This document shows, piece after piece, positions 17,501 to 26,726 of a DNA stretch of 64,000 nucleotides. The notes under the pieces were generated by a model that was not told where the DNA came from, searched no databases, and saw only the letters and a program-made list of their open reading frames with translations. The stretch is from Desulfatibacillum aliphaticivorans DSM 15576 (lineage in GTDB: Bacteria > Desulfobacterota > Desulfobacteria > Desulfobacterales > Desulfatibacillaceae): NCBI RefSeq assembly GCF_000429905.1, contig NZ_KE386982.1, positions 277,134 to 341,133 on the forward strand. Reading direction: 5' to 3'. Position numbers and translations under genes: made by a program. The stretch's first letter is position 1. Each line of letters opens with the position of its first letter.

Positions 17501-17733
17501 CACCCTCCATTTATCCAATATGACGCATCGGGTTCAACGCCGGGCGAGGGCCGCTTTCAAGCCGCCCCGCCCGGCGAGTTATTTTGGGCTTATGGACTAA
17601 TGATGCAATTGTGGCGGCGCCCCCTCTGCGGACGTCTTTAAAACAAGCCCCTTATACCAAGTTGCGATCATTCGAGTAATTTGCGCATTCTTTTTTCGGA
17701 CTTTGGATCCACACCCCGGCGCTATTCGGGAAA

Positions 17734-17830
17734 GACGCTGGGTCCCCGTTTCCGGGATTCCGTCACAATGATTGCAAAAACAACCGCAATCATCCCGCCG
17801 CCTCCCTCCACGGGGATGACGGAGAGCGGC
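17734..17830. repeat. Dispersed repeat family A, copy 1
   Basis: Shares GACGCTGG-TCCCCGTTTCCG, an inner hairpin ATGATTGC...GCAATCAT and a GAGGATGACGGA-like end with copies at 38856 and 40263. In this copy the outer arms TCCCCGT and ACGGGGA are perfectly complementary, so the whole unit can fold into one long hairpin. Confidence 0.8.
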
Positions 17831-17928
17831 GGCCATACCAGGTGAAGGGGGGGGGAAGCCGCCCCCGCATCCTTATGAAAGGGCTTCAAGCGCCCTTTGC
17901 ACCTTCGCTTACCGCAAAAAATCGTCAT

Positions 17929-17970
17929 CCCGGCAAGGGCGATCCTACTTTTCGGATCGCCCTTGCCGGG
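17929..17970. repeat. 17-bp perfect inverted repeat
   Basis: CCCGGCAAGGGCGATCC (17929-17945) and its exact reverse complement (17954-17970) with an 8-base loop. It sits just beyond the 3' end of the leftward methyltransferase gene and is followed by GACCCAGCGTC, the reverse of the start of repeat A. Confidence 0.8.
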
Positions 17971-18002
17971 ACCCAGCGTCTTCTTGATTCTTCACGGCCC
18001 CG

Positions 18003-19346
18003 TCAAAACCATTCCTGGGGAATGTTCTGCAATGTATGGGCGTGGCTGCCGAAATCGCCGTTATAAGTGTCTATGGTTTCGATGATTACTTCCAGCAGCC
18101 TGTCTTTTTCCCGGTGAAAGATGAGCGTGGGATCCTGGTAAAACATTTCGGCTCTTTGTATGTCCCGATTCAAGCGTACGTTGTTTGCCAGGACGGCGGT
18201 GATACCATTTTCGTCCAAACTCTGAATGTGCCGCAGGGCTAAAATATCGTCTTCCGCTTTTTCAAAGGAGAAAAACGCCAGGTCATTCAGGAAGCCGTAG
18301 CAGTGGCGGACCATATGCCATCCTTCGAACATGTCGTCCCACAGGATCATCGCTCGCACCGTCTGGTAATCCGTGCCAAGCAAGTCGTCTTTGTGAATCC
18401 GCCCATCAATGGTGCAGCCGGATTGGATGCTGGCGATGTCCAGTAAGCGGGAGGTGTAGGCCACCAGATAATTCACGAAATTGTGCACCACGGAGCCGAT
18501 TTTCAGCACCGGGTTCTTGCCGGGGGTGCACATGGTCGGTAAGGCGCCGTTGATGACCTTGGTTTCGGAGTTGATCCCAAAAGCAATTGCCATTCCCGCA
18601 AGAAATTCGGCAAAGGCCAGCAATGCAATGCCGTAGGGCGTCATGGGGCCGTTTTGTCCGCTGAAAGGCTGCGTGACAAGCATCACGGGTATTCGCCGCT
18701 GGACGCACTGGACGAACACATCGATATTTTCCTTAAAGGACAATGTCAGAGGGGAACTGAAAATCGTGTGATTCGTAATGACATACTGGCCCGATTGGAT
18801 TTGGTTTTCAGCCTCTTGCACGCCGGATTCCGTGGATATGTTGAAAAACTTGGGGCCGCTGAAGATATTGGATGTAACGCTGAATTGCTCCACTTCGTAT
18901 TGGCCCAACTGCCTGGCGCAGACAAATGAAAAGGGCATTTCATTATCCCGGACCAACATCGCCTGCTTGAGGATATGGTTCATTTGGGGGTCTTTTAACT
19001 CATAATCCTCTTCCCCCTGTTTATGAATGAACGCCGCGACGCCGCCAGGTCCGAAAGCCCTGTCTACTATGGGAAAATCAAAGCGATACGCCTGATCAAC
19101 AACGCTTTGTATATACGCGGGCTCAAAATGAATGCGGCTGGTCCCGGGGTCGTAGATCGCCCCGTAATCGGTTCCCTTGGTTGTACAACGGATGATTTCT
19201 GAATAGTCAACCAAGGAGCCGTTTTGCTTTTTGCGGGGAATCTTGACTCCGCAATAGAGCAATACCTCCTTGGCGTCATATATCAGATTCCGAACCAGCC
19301 GATTCCATAGGTTTTTATAATCATTATAGCGTATTTTTTTTAACAA
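18003..19346 (-). CDS. MttB-family (trimethylamine/glycine betaine) methyltransferase-like protein
   Basis: 447 residues from a TTG start with a GGGGGAG ribosome site 6 nt upstream. Matches to the MttB superfamily include YDPGTSRIHF, GGVAAFI, NISTESGVQEA and the C-terminal LDENGITAVLANNVRL. The frame has no internal TAG, so it is a non-pyrrolysine member of the COG5598 type, some of which demethylate glycine betaine or other quaternary amines with a corrinoid protein. No corrinoid protein (MttC) or activase is next to it. The nearby transporter belongs to the TSUP family and gives no clear substrate hint. Family membership is moderately sure; the substrate is unknown. Confidence 0.65.
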   Translation of the reverse strand: MLKKIRYNDYKNLWNRLVRNLIYDAKEVLLYCGVKIPRKKQNGSLVDYSEIIRCTTKGTDYGAIYDPGTSRIHFEPAYIQSVVDQAYRFDFPIVDRAFGPGGVAAFIHKQGEEDYELKDPQMNHILKQAMLVRDNEMPFSFVCARQLGQYEVEQFSVTSNIFSGPKFFNISTESGVQEAENQIQSGQYVITNHTIFSSPLTLSFKENIDVFVQCVQRRIPVMLVTQPFSGQNGPMTPYGIALLAFAEFLAGMAIAFGINSETKVINGALPTMCTPGKNPVLKIGSVVHNFVNYLVAYTSRLLDIASIQSGCTIDGRIHKDDLLGTDYQTVRAMILWDDMFEGWHMVRHCYGFLNDLAFFSFEKAEDDILALRHIQSLDENGITAVLANNVRLNRDIQRAEMFYQDPTLIFHREKDRLLEVIIETIDTYNGDFGSHAHTLQNIPQEWF

Positions 19347-19539
19347 GATTCTCCCCCTATATGGATTCTCTTGTCGTTTTCTTTTTCCTCCGCATCCGAT
19401 TCCGCTATCAGTTGTCCGTACTTTGACTTGCTTAGTCTAAGCAGCAATCCGCTGTCGCCTGCGCAAGCGAAAACAGACTTTTGCTTGGAACTATCCTAAC
19501 ATACAGGAAAAGCCACTTCAATCTTTCATCATGAATTGA

Positions 19540-20301
19540 TTATCCAAACACGGTATCCCAGATAAGTTTAACGAGCGTTACGCCCACCACTGCAAGAAAC
19601 ACGCTCCGTACAAAGTTGACCTTGCGCAGGATCACCATTCTGGACCCTAAATAGGCGCCTGTCATTTGGCCGGCGCCCATGAGGATGCCAATGGTGAAAA
19701 TGACGTTGCCGCCGATGATGAAGGCGATCAGGGCCACGATGTTGCTGGTGAAATTAACGATTTTGGTAAAGGCGGTGGCTTTTTTCAAATCCAGGCCGAT
19801 AAGAAGGACAAGGCCGATGGTCCAGAACGATCCGGTTCCCGGGCCGAAAAACCCGTCATAAAATCCAAGGAGCAAACCGGCCGCAACATAAAACGCGTGC
19901 TTGCCCATGCGGGCTTTCCGGTCTTCCTGGCCTAACTGGGGGGTGAGGAGGGTGTAAAAAAAGATGCCTGCTAACAAGAACGGAATGATTACGCTCAGAA
20001 AGTCGGCCGACAGCATTTGAATGGACACGGTGCCGATGGCGGCCCCAACGGCGGTAAACAGCACCGGCATCCAGATTCCGGAAAGCGAAACCAATCCCTT
20101 GCGGCTGTAGTTCACCGCCGCCGTAAAACTGCCAAAGCTCGCCTGGAGTTTGTTGGTTCCCAGGGCCAGGTGCGGAGGAATCCCCATGGCGAGCAAAACA
20201 GGCATGGTCAGGATTCCTCCCCCGCCGGCAATGGAATCCACAAATCCGGCGCAAAGGCCTGTCAATACAAACACCGCGTAATGATAAAATTCAAATTCCA
20301 A
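19540..20301 (-). CDS. TSUP (TauE/SafE) family membrane transporter
   Basis: 253 residues with about eight hydrophobic segments. The N-terminal repeat GLCAGFVDSIAGGGGILTMP followed by LALGTNKLQASFGS is the signature of the YfcA/TauE branch, and the second half repeats the pattern (GFYDGFFGPGTGSF). These proteins export small organosulfur or carboxylate anions. The start is TTG at 20301; no better ATG lies in frame before the first helix. It is not tightly linked to either neighbour. Confidence 0.9.
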   Translation of the reverse strand: MEFEFYHYAVFVLTGLCAGFVDSIAGGGGILTMPVLLAMGIPPHLALGTNKLQASFGSFTAAVNYSRKGLVSLSGIWMPVLFTAVGAAIGTVSIQMLSADFLSVIIPFLLAGIFFYTLLTPQLGQEDRKARMGKHAFYVAAGLLLGFYDGFFGPGTGSFWTIGLVLLIGLDLKKATAFTKIVNFTSNIVALIAFIIGGNVIFTIGILMGAGQMTGAYLGSRMVILRKVNFVRSVFLAVVGVTLVKLIWDTVFG

Positions 20302-20514
20302 TAGCTACCGTTCCACCATTTTAAAACTTGCCGTCAAAATTCACGGTGCGCCAATCCGGCCGCCGGCGCCGACCTCCCCAAGGAAGAACATCGGGCAAAA
20401 GACTTCAACGTTTTTGGGGACGTCTCTCAAAAACTCAATAACTCCAACCCCAAAAGCGTTCTAAAGAAAGATCAGCCGGGTAGGGGGCTTTGTTTGATGC
20501 TCCGCCCGGATTCC

Positions 20515-21060
20515 TTACTTTTCCTTTTTCAAATCCTCCATCAAGTCGTCCAGCCATTGGGGGACCGTCACCTTTTCGTAATTGGGATAACTTAAGGTAA
20601 AGGGCTTGATGTCCAGGATGGGGCTGCCGTCCACGGCGTCCAGACCCTGAACCTTGAGGATGTTGTCCTTACGCTCCAAAAGGCGCACCGCCGAAACCAA
20701 AATAGGGTTGGGCCTGGCCGGGCTGCATGTGGCGTAGATGCCTTTCAGGGGGATGTCCTTTCTGCCCATGGGATGGACCTGGCGCATGGACCGCCTGTCC
20801 TCCGGAATCAGGTGGGGCCAGTAAATCACCAAAATGTGGGAATATTCCTCAATGCCGTCCAGAATGCCTTCCAGGCTGGGATCGATTTCCAGTTCGCTTT
20901 CCAGGGAACCCAACTTCTTCCGGGTCTTCCGTTGCTCCTTGATGCGATTGTCATAATCCTGATCGCCCATGTCAGGGCGAAACGCGGGCTTGTCCATGGA
21001 GGTATGCACTACGCCCACGGGGGTGACGGTGAATTCGTTCAATCTTCTGTATTCGGGCAT
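20515..21060 (-). CDS. trmO: tRNA (N6-threonylcarbamoyladenosine(37)-N6)-methyltransferase TrmO
   Basis: 181 residues, starting at an ATG with an AAAGGAG ribosome site. Conserved TrmO/YaeB features are present: TPVGVVHTSMDKP near the N-terminus, EEYSHILVIYWPH, VHPMGRKDIPLKGIYATCSPARPNPI, and LDAVDGSPILDIKPF. The enzyme uses S-adenosylmethionine to methylate t6A37 in tRNA. The length lacks the C-terminal extension of E. coli TrmO (about 235 residues), which is common outside enterobacteria. Confidence 0.9.
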   Translation of the reverse strand: MPEYRRLNEFTVTPVGVVHTSMDKPAFRPDMGDQDYDNRIKEQRKTRKKLGSLESELEIDPSLEGILDGIEEYSHILVIYWPHLIPEDRRSMRQVHPMGRKDIPLKGIYATCSPARPNPILVSAVRLLERKDNILKVQGLDAVDGSPILDIKPFTLSYPNYEKVTVPQWLDDLMEDLKKEK

Positions 21061-21355
21061 TGATAACTCCTTTTCCGCTCAACAAGCGCCGATCAGCGCT
21101 CCTTAATGAAAATTGCGGCGCATCCCAATGGAAAAAGCGCGGCAGGCCGCCAAGTTTTCAGCCTCTCCATAATAAAAAAAACGCAAACAGTCGACCATTC
21201 AGGTTCGGTCGCCATCACGGCGTGAACATTAATTATGGAAAGAGCGCCCCGGCTGCGCCTTCATAGCGTTGTTTTCAATGCAATTATGCCCTTATTATTT
21301 AGATTGTCAATGTCCCTTCGGCCGGGTTCAGCGGCGTACGCCGCGCCGATTGAGC

Positions 21356-21384
21356 TTGACACATGATTTAGAAGGCTTTATTCT
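21356..21384 (+). promoter_or_regulatory. Sigma-70 promoter of the metal ABC transporter operon
   Basis: TTGACA (21356-21361), 17-bp spacer, TATTCT (21379-21384). The predicted start near 21391 leaves a leader of about 125 nt. Confidence 0.7.
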
Positions 21385-21446
21385 CAGTACAACTCCGTCC
21401 GAAGGCGGAACGTAAAAACAGCTCCAAACAATATAATTGAATATTT

Positions 21447-21497
21447 AAAGCCATGAAGGCCGACGCGAGGAACGCGTGTCGCCTTTGTGGCTTTTTT
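21447..21497 (+). terminator. Leader terminator (candidate attenuator) ahead of the ABC transporter
   Basis: AAAGCCA...TGGCTTT closes a hairpin with AAGG/CCTT and CGA/TCG inner pairs, followed by six Ts, ending 19 nt before the ATG of the substrate-binding protein. Upstream in the leader is a small hairpin TCCGTC-CGAA-GGCGGA (near 21396-21412). A terminator between promoter and first gene suggests attenuation or riboswitch control; I do not recognise the aptamer. Confidence 0.6.
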
Positions 21498-21515
21498 ATT
21501 TGGGGAGAAAATTTT

Positions 21516-22625
21516 ATGAAAAAAGGCCTTGTGTTTTTGTTCGCAGGAATCCTTGTTTTTTCTTTGTTTTCCAATGTTTGTTATGCGGATCAAAAAATCG
21601 TGGACGCCATGGGACGCGCCGTTTCCATCCCGGATAAAGTGGAAAAAGTCATCTGCTCCGGCCCCGGATGTTTGCGGCTGCTTACCTACCTCCAGGCTCA
21701 GGACCGCATTGTGGGCGTGGACGATATGGAAACCCGCCGGACCCAGTTTGACGCTCGGCCATACGCTTTGGCCAATCCTCAGTTCAAGGACTATCCCGAG
21801 TTCGGCAGCTTTCGCGGCCACGACAATCCCGAGCAGATCCTGGTGCTGGAGCCTCAGCCCCAGGTGATTTTCAAAACCTACGCCACCATGGGGCACGACC
21901 CCATTGAGCTTTCCAAGAAAACGGGCATTCCGGTCATCGTGCTCAATTACGGCGATCTTGGCGACAACCGGGACCAGTTGTTTCAGGCCATCCGCATCAT
22001 GGGCCAGGCCCTGGGACAGGATAAAAGGGCCGAGGAGGTTGTCGCCTTTTTTGAATCCGCCATCCAGGATCTGCACGACCGGACCAAGGACATTCCCGAA
22101 GACAAACGGCCTTCCTGCTACATTGGCGGCATCGCTTCCAAGGGGCCCCACGGCTACCAGTCCACGGAGCCCGGATATCCGCCTCTCGCCTTCATCCACG
22201 CAAACAATGTGGCGTACAGCACGGGCTTGAAAGGCAAGGCCCTCATGCACAGCAACGTGGCCAAGGAGAAAATCGTGGACTGGGACCCGGAAATCCTTTT
22301 TCTGGACCTTTCCACCCTGCAAATGGGCGATCAGTCCGGCGGCCTGTACGAATTGAAAACCGATCCCGCTTATGCGGCCTTGACCGCAGTCCAAAAGGGC
22401 AAGGTTTACGGCGTGCTGCCTTATAATTGGTACTCCCGGAATTACGGCTCCATCCTGGCCAACGCCTATTACATGGGCAAGCTGATTTATCCCGACCGCT
22501 TTGAAGACGTGGCGCCCCGGGCCAAGGCGGACGAAATTTATTCTTATCTGATCGGCAAGGGCGTGTTCGAGGTTATGAATCAGAGCTTCCAGGACCTGGT
22601 TTTTAAGCCGGTCCCGGTCAAGTAG
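21516..22625 (+). CDS. Periplasmic substrate-binding protein of a FecBCD/BtuFCD-type ABC transporter
   Basis: 369 residues from the ATG at 21516 (GGGGAG ribosome site); the longer frame start lies inside the leader hairpin and is rejected. A signal peptide covers the first ~23 residues (LVFLFAGILVFSLFSNVCYA). The mature protein follows the TroA/BtuF fold: VDAMGRAVSIPDKVEKVICS, RIVGVDDMETR, NPEQILVLEPQPQVI. This group takes up Fe-siderophores, cobamides, haem or, in the MolA branch, molybdate/tungstate. The ligand cannot be read from the sequence. It lies 10 nt upstream of the permease gene. Confidence 0.88.
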   Translation: MKKGLVFLFAGILVFSLFSNVCYADQKIVDAMGRAVSIPDKVEKVICSGPGCLRLLTYLQAQDRIVGVDDMETRRTQFDARPYALANPQFKDYPEFGSFRGHDNPEQILVLEPQPQVIFKTYATMGHDPIELSKKTGIPVIVLNYGDLGDNRDQLFQAIRIMGQALGQDKRAEEVVAFFESAIQDLHDRTKDIPEDKRPSCYIGGIASKGPHGYQSTEPGYPPLAFIHANNVAYSTGLKGKALMHSNVAKEKIVDWDPEILFLDLSTLQMGDQSGGLYELKTDPAYAALTAVQKGKVYGVLPYNWYSRNYGSILANAYYMGKLIYPDRFEDVAPRAKADEIYSYLIGKGVFEVMNQSFQDLVFKPVPVK

Positions 22626-22635
22626 GGAGCGAAAC

Positions 22636-23706
22636 ATGCACCTGAATCACGGCGTGAAGCACGAAGAATATTCCCGCTATGTGGGGCGCAAAGCCGCCTT
22701 GCTGATGTTCTCCGGAATAATATTGGTATTGATTTCCCTGGTGAGCATCTCCAAAGGCCCGGCCAGCCTGCCCATTGGAGAGGTGGCCAAAGCCCTGCTG
22801 GGATTCGACGCGGCCAAGCGCACGGAGTTGATTGTCTGGAACATCCGCTTGCCCCAGGTGCTGGCCGCCATCGTGGCCGGGGCCGGGTTGTCCCTTTCCG
22901 GCGCGGTCATGCAGTCGGTTTTGCGCAATCCCCTGGGCTCGCCTTTTACCTTGGGCATATCCCACGCAGCGGCCTTTGGAGCCGCCTTTGCCGTGATGAT
23001 CATGGGCTCGGGAACCATGGCCAGCTCCCACGTGGGCGCGGTGACCATTTCCAATCCTTACGTGACGACTGGCATGGCCTTCCTTTTTTCCATGGGCGCA
23101 TCCAGCGTGATTGTGGGCATATCCCGCATGCGGGGCGCTTCGCCGGAAATCATGGTGCTTTCCGGCGTGGCTTTGGGCGCCTTGTTTACGGCCGGGACCA
23201 TGTTTCTCCAGTTTTTCGCGGACGACGTGCAGCTTGCGGCCATGGTTTTCTGGACCTTCGGCGATGTAGGCCGGGCTTCCTGGTCCGAGTTGGCAGTGCT
23301 TTCCGTCATCACCCTGGCGGCGTCGGCCTATTTTCTTTTAAACGCATGGAATTACAACGCCGTGGACGCCGGGGACGAAACCGCCCAGGGCTTGGGCGTC
23401 CGGGTGCAGCGGGTGCGCATATGGGGCATGATCATCGCCTCTCTGGTGACGGCCGTGGCCGTGGCCTTTTTGGGGATCATCGGCTTTGTGGGCCTGGTCT
23501 GCCCCCATATGGTCAGGCGCATGATCGGCGGGGACAATCGATACCTCCTGCCGGCATCCATGTTGCTGGGCGCCATTCTGCTTTTGGCTTCGGATACCGT
23601 GGCCCGGCTGATTTTGGCGCCGCATCTTTTGCCCGTGTCCATTCTCACGGCTTTCATGGGCGCGCCTGTTTTTCTGGCATTGATCATCAAAGGATATGCA
23701 AAATGA
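22636..23706 (+). CDS. FecCD-family ABC transporter permease
   Basis: 356 residues with about ten membrane helices. Family markers include RLPQVLAAIVAGAGLSLSGA, MQSVLRNPLGSPFTLGIS, FLGIIGFVGLVCPHMVR and the C-terminal TAFMGAPVFLALI. It forms the membrane channel with the preceding binding protein and the following ATPase. Its stop codon overlaps the ATPase start as ATGA. Confidence 0.95.
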   Translation: MHLNHGVKHEEYSRYVGRKAALLMFSGIILVLISLVSISKGPASLPIGEVAKALLGFDAAKRTELIVWNIRLPQVLAAIVAGAGLSLSGAVMQSVLRNPLGSPFTLGISHAAAFGAAFAVMIMGSGTMASSHVGAVTISNPYVTTGMAFLFSMGASSVIVGISRMRGASPEIMVLSGVALGALFTAGTMFLQFFADDVQLAAMVFWTFGDVGRASWSELAVLSVITLAASAYFLLNAWNYNAVDAGDETAQGLGVRVQRVRIWGMIIASLVTAVAVAFLGIIGFVGLVCPHMVRRMIGGDNRYLLPASMLLGAILLLASDTVARLILAPHLLPVSILTAFMGAPVFLALIIKGYAK

Positions 23707-24458
23707 TTCTGGAAGTGGACGGCGTAAAATTCGGATACAACGGCAAGGACATCCTGAAAAACGTCCAACTGAATGTGGACCGGGGCGAGATGCTGGTTAT
23801 CCTGGGCCCCAACGGGGTGGGAAAAACCACCCTTTTACGGTGCATCAACGCCATTTTAAAGCCCAAGGCCGGAACCATCATGGTGGAAGGCGGGGACGTC
23901 CTGAAAATGGAGCCCGCAGCCATCGCCCGCAGGGTAGGGTACGTGGCCCAGTATCAGGCCAAAACCCGCATGACCGCTTTTGACGCCATTCTCATGGGCC
24001 GCAAGCCCCACATAAGGTTTCGCACCTCCCACGAAGACCTGCACATGGTGGACGGCGCCATCAAGGTTTTGGGCCTGGAAGACCTGGCTATGCGCCATAT
24101 CGACGAAATGAGCGGCGGCGAACTGCAGAAAGTCGCCGTAGGCCGGGCTTTGGTCCAGGAGCCCCGCTTGATGCTTTTGGACGAGCCCACCAGCAGCCTG
24201 GACCTCAAGAACACCATGAATATCCTGTCCCTTATCCAAAGAGTGGTCAAGGAGCACAACGTGGGCGCGGTCATGACCATGCATAATTTGAATTCCGCTT
24301 TACGCTTCGCCGATAAATTCGTGTTTCTGAAAAACGGAGAAATCCATTCCGCCGGCGAAATCCAGGAAGTCTCCGCAGAAATGATCCGGGACGTCTACGA
24401 CATCCCCGTGGAAATCCTCCATCACAACGGCCGGCCCTTGGTGGCGCCTTTGAATTGA
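23703..24458 (+). CDS. ABC transporter ATP-binding protein (FecE/BtuD type)
   Basis: 251 residues. The ATG at 23703 overlaps the permease stop (ATGA), which fixes the start. Walker A is GPNGVGKTT, the Q-loop is YVAQYQ, the ABC signature is MSGGELQK, Walker B is LMLLDEPTSSLD and the switch His is in TMHNLN. It powers uptake through the preceding permease. No terminator is evident just downstream. Confidence 0.96.
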   Translation: MILEVDGVKFGYNGKDILKNVQLNVDRGEMLVILGPNGVGKTTLLRCINAILKPKAGTIMVEGGDVLKMEPAAIARRVGYVAQYQAKTRMTAFDAILMGRKPHIRFRTSHEDLHMVDGAIKVLGLEDLAMRHIDEMSGGELQKVAVGRALVQEPRLMLLDEPTSSLDLKNTMNILSLIQRVVKEHNVGAVMTMHNLNSALRFADKFVFLKNGEIHSAGEIQEVSAEMIRDVYDIPVEILHHNGRPLVAPLN

Positions 24459-24677
24459 AGCCTTAAAAACGGTTCTTTTCTAACGCGCCGATAAGGGGAA
24501 AGGCCATATTTGCCCTTGCTTCCATTCAATAATGCCTTTAGATTGAACGCGATACACAGAACCCAGTCTGTATTGAACCTTATAAAAATGGGCAATTACA
24601 GCCCTTTTGTTAAACTGTGAAAGAAGCATAGGAACGCTGTTTTAACCAGCAGGCTATGCTCCTTTTCATATAAGACC

Positions 24678-26525
24678 TTGCAAAGACCTGATTTGAGTTT
24701 TTTATTTACCAACGCTCCTCTGTTGATGGCTTTATTATTCCAGGCCGTGCTGTTGTATCATCTTGATTTCCGGCTGATACGGCGGCTGTCCATGGCGGAG
24801 GCGCCGGGCGTATTATTTGGTATGGCGGCGTTGGCGTGTCTTTTCAGGGGCGTTGCCATATTGTTCCCGCAAAATCGATTCGCCCGGACCTGCTGCAATC
24901 TCGTCTTGTTCTGCTTTTTGGGTCTGACAGCTTCCTTTTTATATCAAAATCGTTTTATTCTGGATTATGCGGCCCTTGTGGAAAACATCGGCCTGGCCCG
25001 GTCCCGGGGCGTTTACAATTTTGTTATGGCGTCCCTGCATCCCAAATTCATGGCCCTGACCCTTGCCATGATCGCGGGGTATTTAACCCTGGAGCTGACC
25101 GGCCGTGTAAGGCCGCACCGTTTTCCCTGGGAGATGCGCGTTTGGCGTCTGGCCGCACTATCCATGGTCTACGGAATATATCTTGCCAGCCCCGTCCCGA
25201 AGCATGACGATGCCGCAGGCTTTATCGCCTCGGCTGCCCAATACCATTTTCAAAACCAATATCGGACCGTCCCGGACGAAGCTATGGAGTACCCTTTTGT
25301 CCGCGATGGGGCGTCCTTTTTGTCCTCCCCCTCTCAAGAGGCGGGACCTTATCCGCCTGTTTTTCTTATAGTCATGGAATCCTTTTGCGGGCGATATGTG
25401 GAGGCCCGGGACTCCGCAGGACGATATTACACGCCCTATTTCAACCGCCTGATACCCCAAGGCGTATATGTGGAGGACTTTTATTCCAATTCCATGCAAA
25501 CGGCCAAAGGCCAGTTCGCCGTCCTGTTTTCCCTGGCGCCCTCCATGCGGGGCAAGGTTTTCGTCCATTATCCAGACGTCCGTTTTGATTCCCTGGCTTC
25601 TGTGTTGAAAAGGCGCGGCTACCAAACCCTGTTTTTCCAGGCCTATGAAAATCCTGATTTCGACAACACCCGGGACATGCTTTTAGCCAACGGATTTGAT
25701 GACTTTCGGGTTCTGAAGGATTTCCTAAAGCCGGAGGACGAACCTTTTGATTGGGGATGGGGGCCCGAGGACGCCGTGGTTCATCGGCGTCTGTTTGAGT
25801 ATCTTGATTCCGGAGAGCCGGAAAGGGCAGGGCCGGTTTTCGTTGTCGAGGCCACCATCAACGCCCATAGATGCGAACATGTTCCCATGGACAAACGCTT
25901 CTTATATCCTCATCCATCCATCCCGTGGGAGGCGCAGGCCAACGCCGTCCATCTGGCGGACCGTCAGTTGGAAGTGTTTTTTAGGGAATTGGAAAAACGC
26001 CCGAGGTACAAGGACGCGATTGTGGTCATCACCGGCGACCACGGCGTGAATCTTGGCACGGAATCCGCGGCGGGCGCCGTGCAGAATACCAATGAAGATA
26101 TTTTTAAAGTCCCGCTGCTTATCCTCCAGCCCGGCCGCCTCTTCCCTCAAAGGATTGAAGGCGAGCCTTTTTCTCAGATGGACATTGCTCCGACTTTATT
26201 GGATATGATCCATATCCATGAGCCTGAAACCCATTTCCAGGGCAGATCCCTGTTCCAGGCCGATGGCAGCAATCGTGCGCTTTTGGTCCAACCGTACGGC
26301 GGCCGTTCCTTATGCTCCGTGAGAAAGGGCTTCAAATACGTTTATAAGGAGCAATCCAATGAAGTTAGGGCTTTCCAATTAAAGACTTCTTCGGGGGCTC
26401 CCCTGGAAGTTCCGTTGCAATCCCTACCCGAGGATTTATTGCACGCCTTTGATAATGACATAAAGTGCTTGTATCTTAATCAAAAGCTGATCGTTCAGAA
26501 TCGCATCCTGCCTCCCCTGCATTGA
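24678..26525 (+). CDS. LtaS-like membrane sulfatase-fold phosphoglycerol/phosphoethanolamine transferase
   Basis: 615 residues. About five N-terminal membrane helices (to ~residue 175) precede a periplasmic alkaline-phosphatase-superfamily domain. Active-site-like features are the metal site VFLIVMESFCGRY, a likely nucleophile Thr in SNSMQTAKGQFAV, the ATINAHRCEH histidines and the VVITGDHGVNLG metal motif. Proteins of this type transfer head groups from phospholipids to glycans or cleave sulfate or phosphate esters; the acceptor here is unknown. The start is uncertain: TTG at 24678 gives a sensible N-terminus but the upstream ribosome site is poor, and an ATG at 24726 is an alternative. Confidence 0.85.
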   Translation: MQRPDLSFLFTNAPLLMALLFQAVLLYHLDFRLIRRLSMAEAPGVLFGMAALACLFRGVAILFPQNRFARTCCNLVLFCFLGLTASFLYQNRFILDYAALVENIGLARSRGVYNFVMASLHPKFMALTLAMIAGYLTLELTGRVRPHRFPWEMRVWRLAALSMVYGIYLASPVPKHDDAAGFIASAAQYHFQNQYRTVPDEAMEYPFVRDGASFLSSPSQEAGPYPPVFLIVMESFCGRYVEARDSAGRYYTPYFNRLIPQGVYVEDFYSNSMQTAKGQFAVLFSLAPSMRGKVFVHYPDVRFDSLASVLKRRGYQTLFFQAYENPDFDNTRDMLLANGFDDFRVLKDFLKPEDEPFDWGWGPEDAVVHRRLFEYLDSGEPERAGPVFVVEATINAHRCEHVPMDKRFLYPHPSIPWEAQANAVHLADRQLEVFFRELEKRPRYKDAIVVITGDHGVNLGTESAAGAVQNTNEDIFKVPLLILQPGRLFPQRIEGEPFSQMDIAPTLLDMIHIHEPETHFQGRSLFQADGSNRALLVQPYGGRSLCSVRKGFKYVYKEQSNEVRAFQLKTSSGAPLEVPLQSLPEDLLHAFDNDIKCLYLNQKLIVQNRILPPLH

Positions 26526-26668
26526 AGCGTCTGCTCGGAATAACGCCGCGATTGCTTCATCCGGCGTTCTCTTGCAGAGTCTTGATCAAAACCGTGATAT
26601 TTTCGAGCGGAGCCTTCCAAAAAATGGTTTGACTTCTGTAAAATATAGGTATTAAGTGGACACGGATC

Positions 26669-26726
26669 GTTGTGTCTTATTTGGTATAAAGATGGTCTGT
26701 CGTTGTATCATATTTGATATATAGAT
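26669..26726. repeat. Two 25-bp direct repeats upstream of the porin gene
   Basis: 26669-26693 and 26702-26726 are near-identical (GTTGTGTCTTATTTGGTATA versus GTTGTATCATATTTGATATA at their starts, both ending AGAT) with a 33-bp period, about three helical turns. A third partial GTTG lies at 26732. They lie 50-100 bp before the porin start and could be regulator binding sites. Confidence 0.6.

Larger units (their letters stand above)
17501..18002. other. 502-bp intergenic region with repeat elements
   Basis: Contains a GC-rich hairpin near 17535-17578 (CGCCGGGCG/CGCCCGGCG) that may end the flotillin transcript, one copy of repeat family A (17734-17830), and a 17-bp perfect inverted repeat (17929-17970). 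No gene is seen. Confidence 0.6.
21061..21515. other. 455-bp divergent intergenic region holding a promoter and a structured leader
   Basis: The left half shows nothing beyond the trmO ribosome site. The right half has a consensus promoter at 21356-21384 and a strong terminator-like hairpin at 21447-21497, just before the transporter gene. Confidence 0.6.

Noticed and set aside
18003..19346. Pyrrolysine-containing MttB
   Set aside because: The gene reads full length with no internal TAG.
21453..21515. Longer N-terminus for the ABC binding protein
   Set aside because: It would be encoded by the leader terminator hairpin; the ATG at 21516 has a ribosome site and begins a signal peptide.
26052..26070. 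Sigma-54 promoter inside the LtaS-like gene (TTGGCACGGAATCCGC)
   Set aside because: It lies inside a coding region, the -12 part is CCGC rather than TTGC, and no gene start follows at a useful distance.
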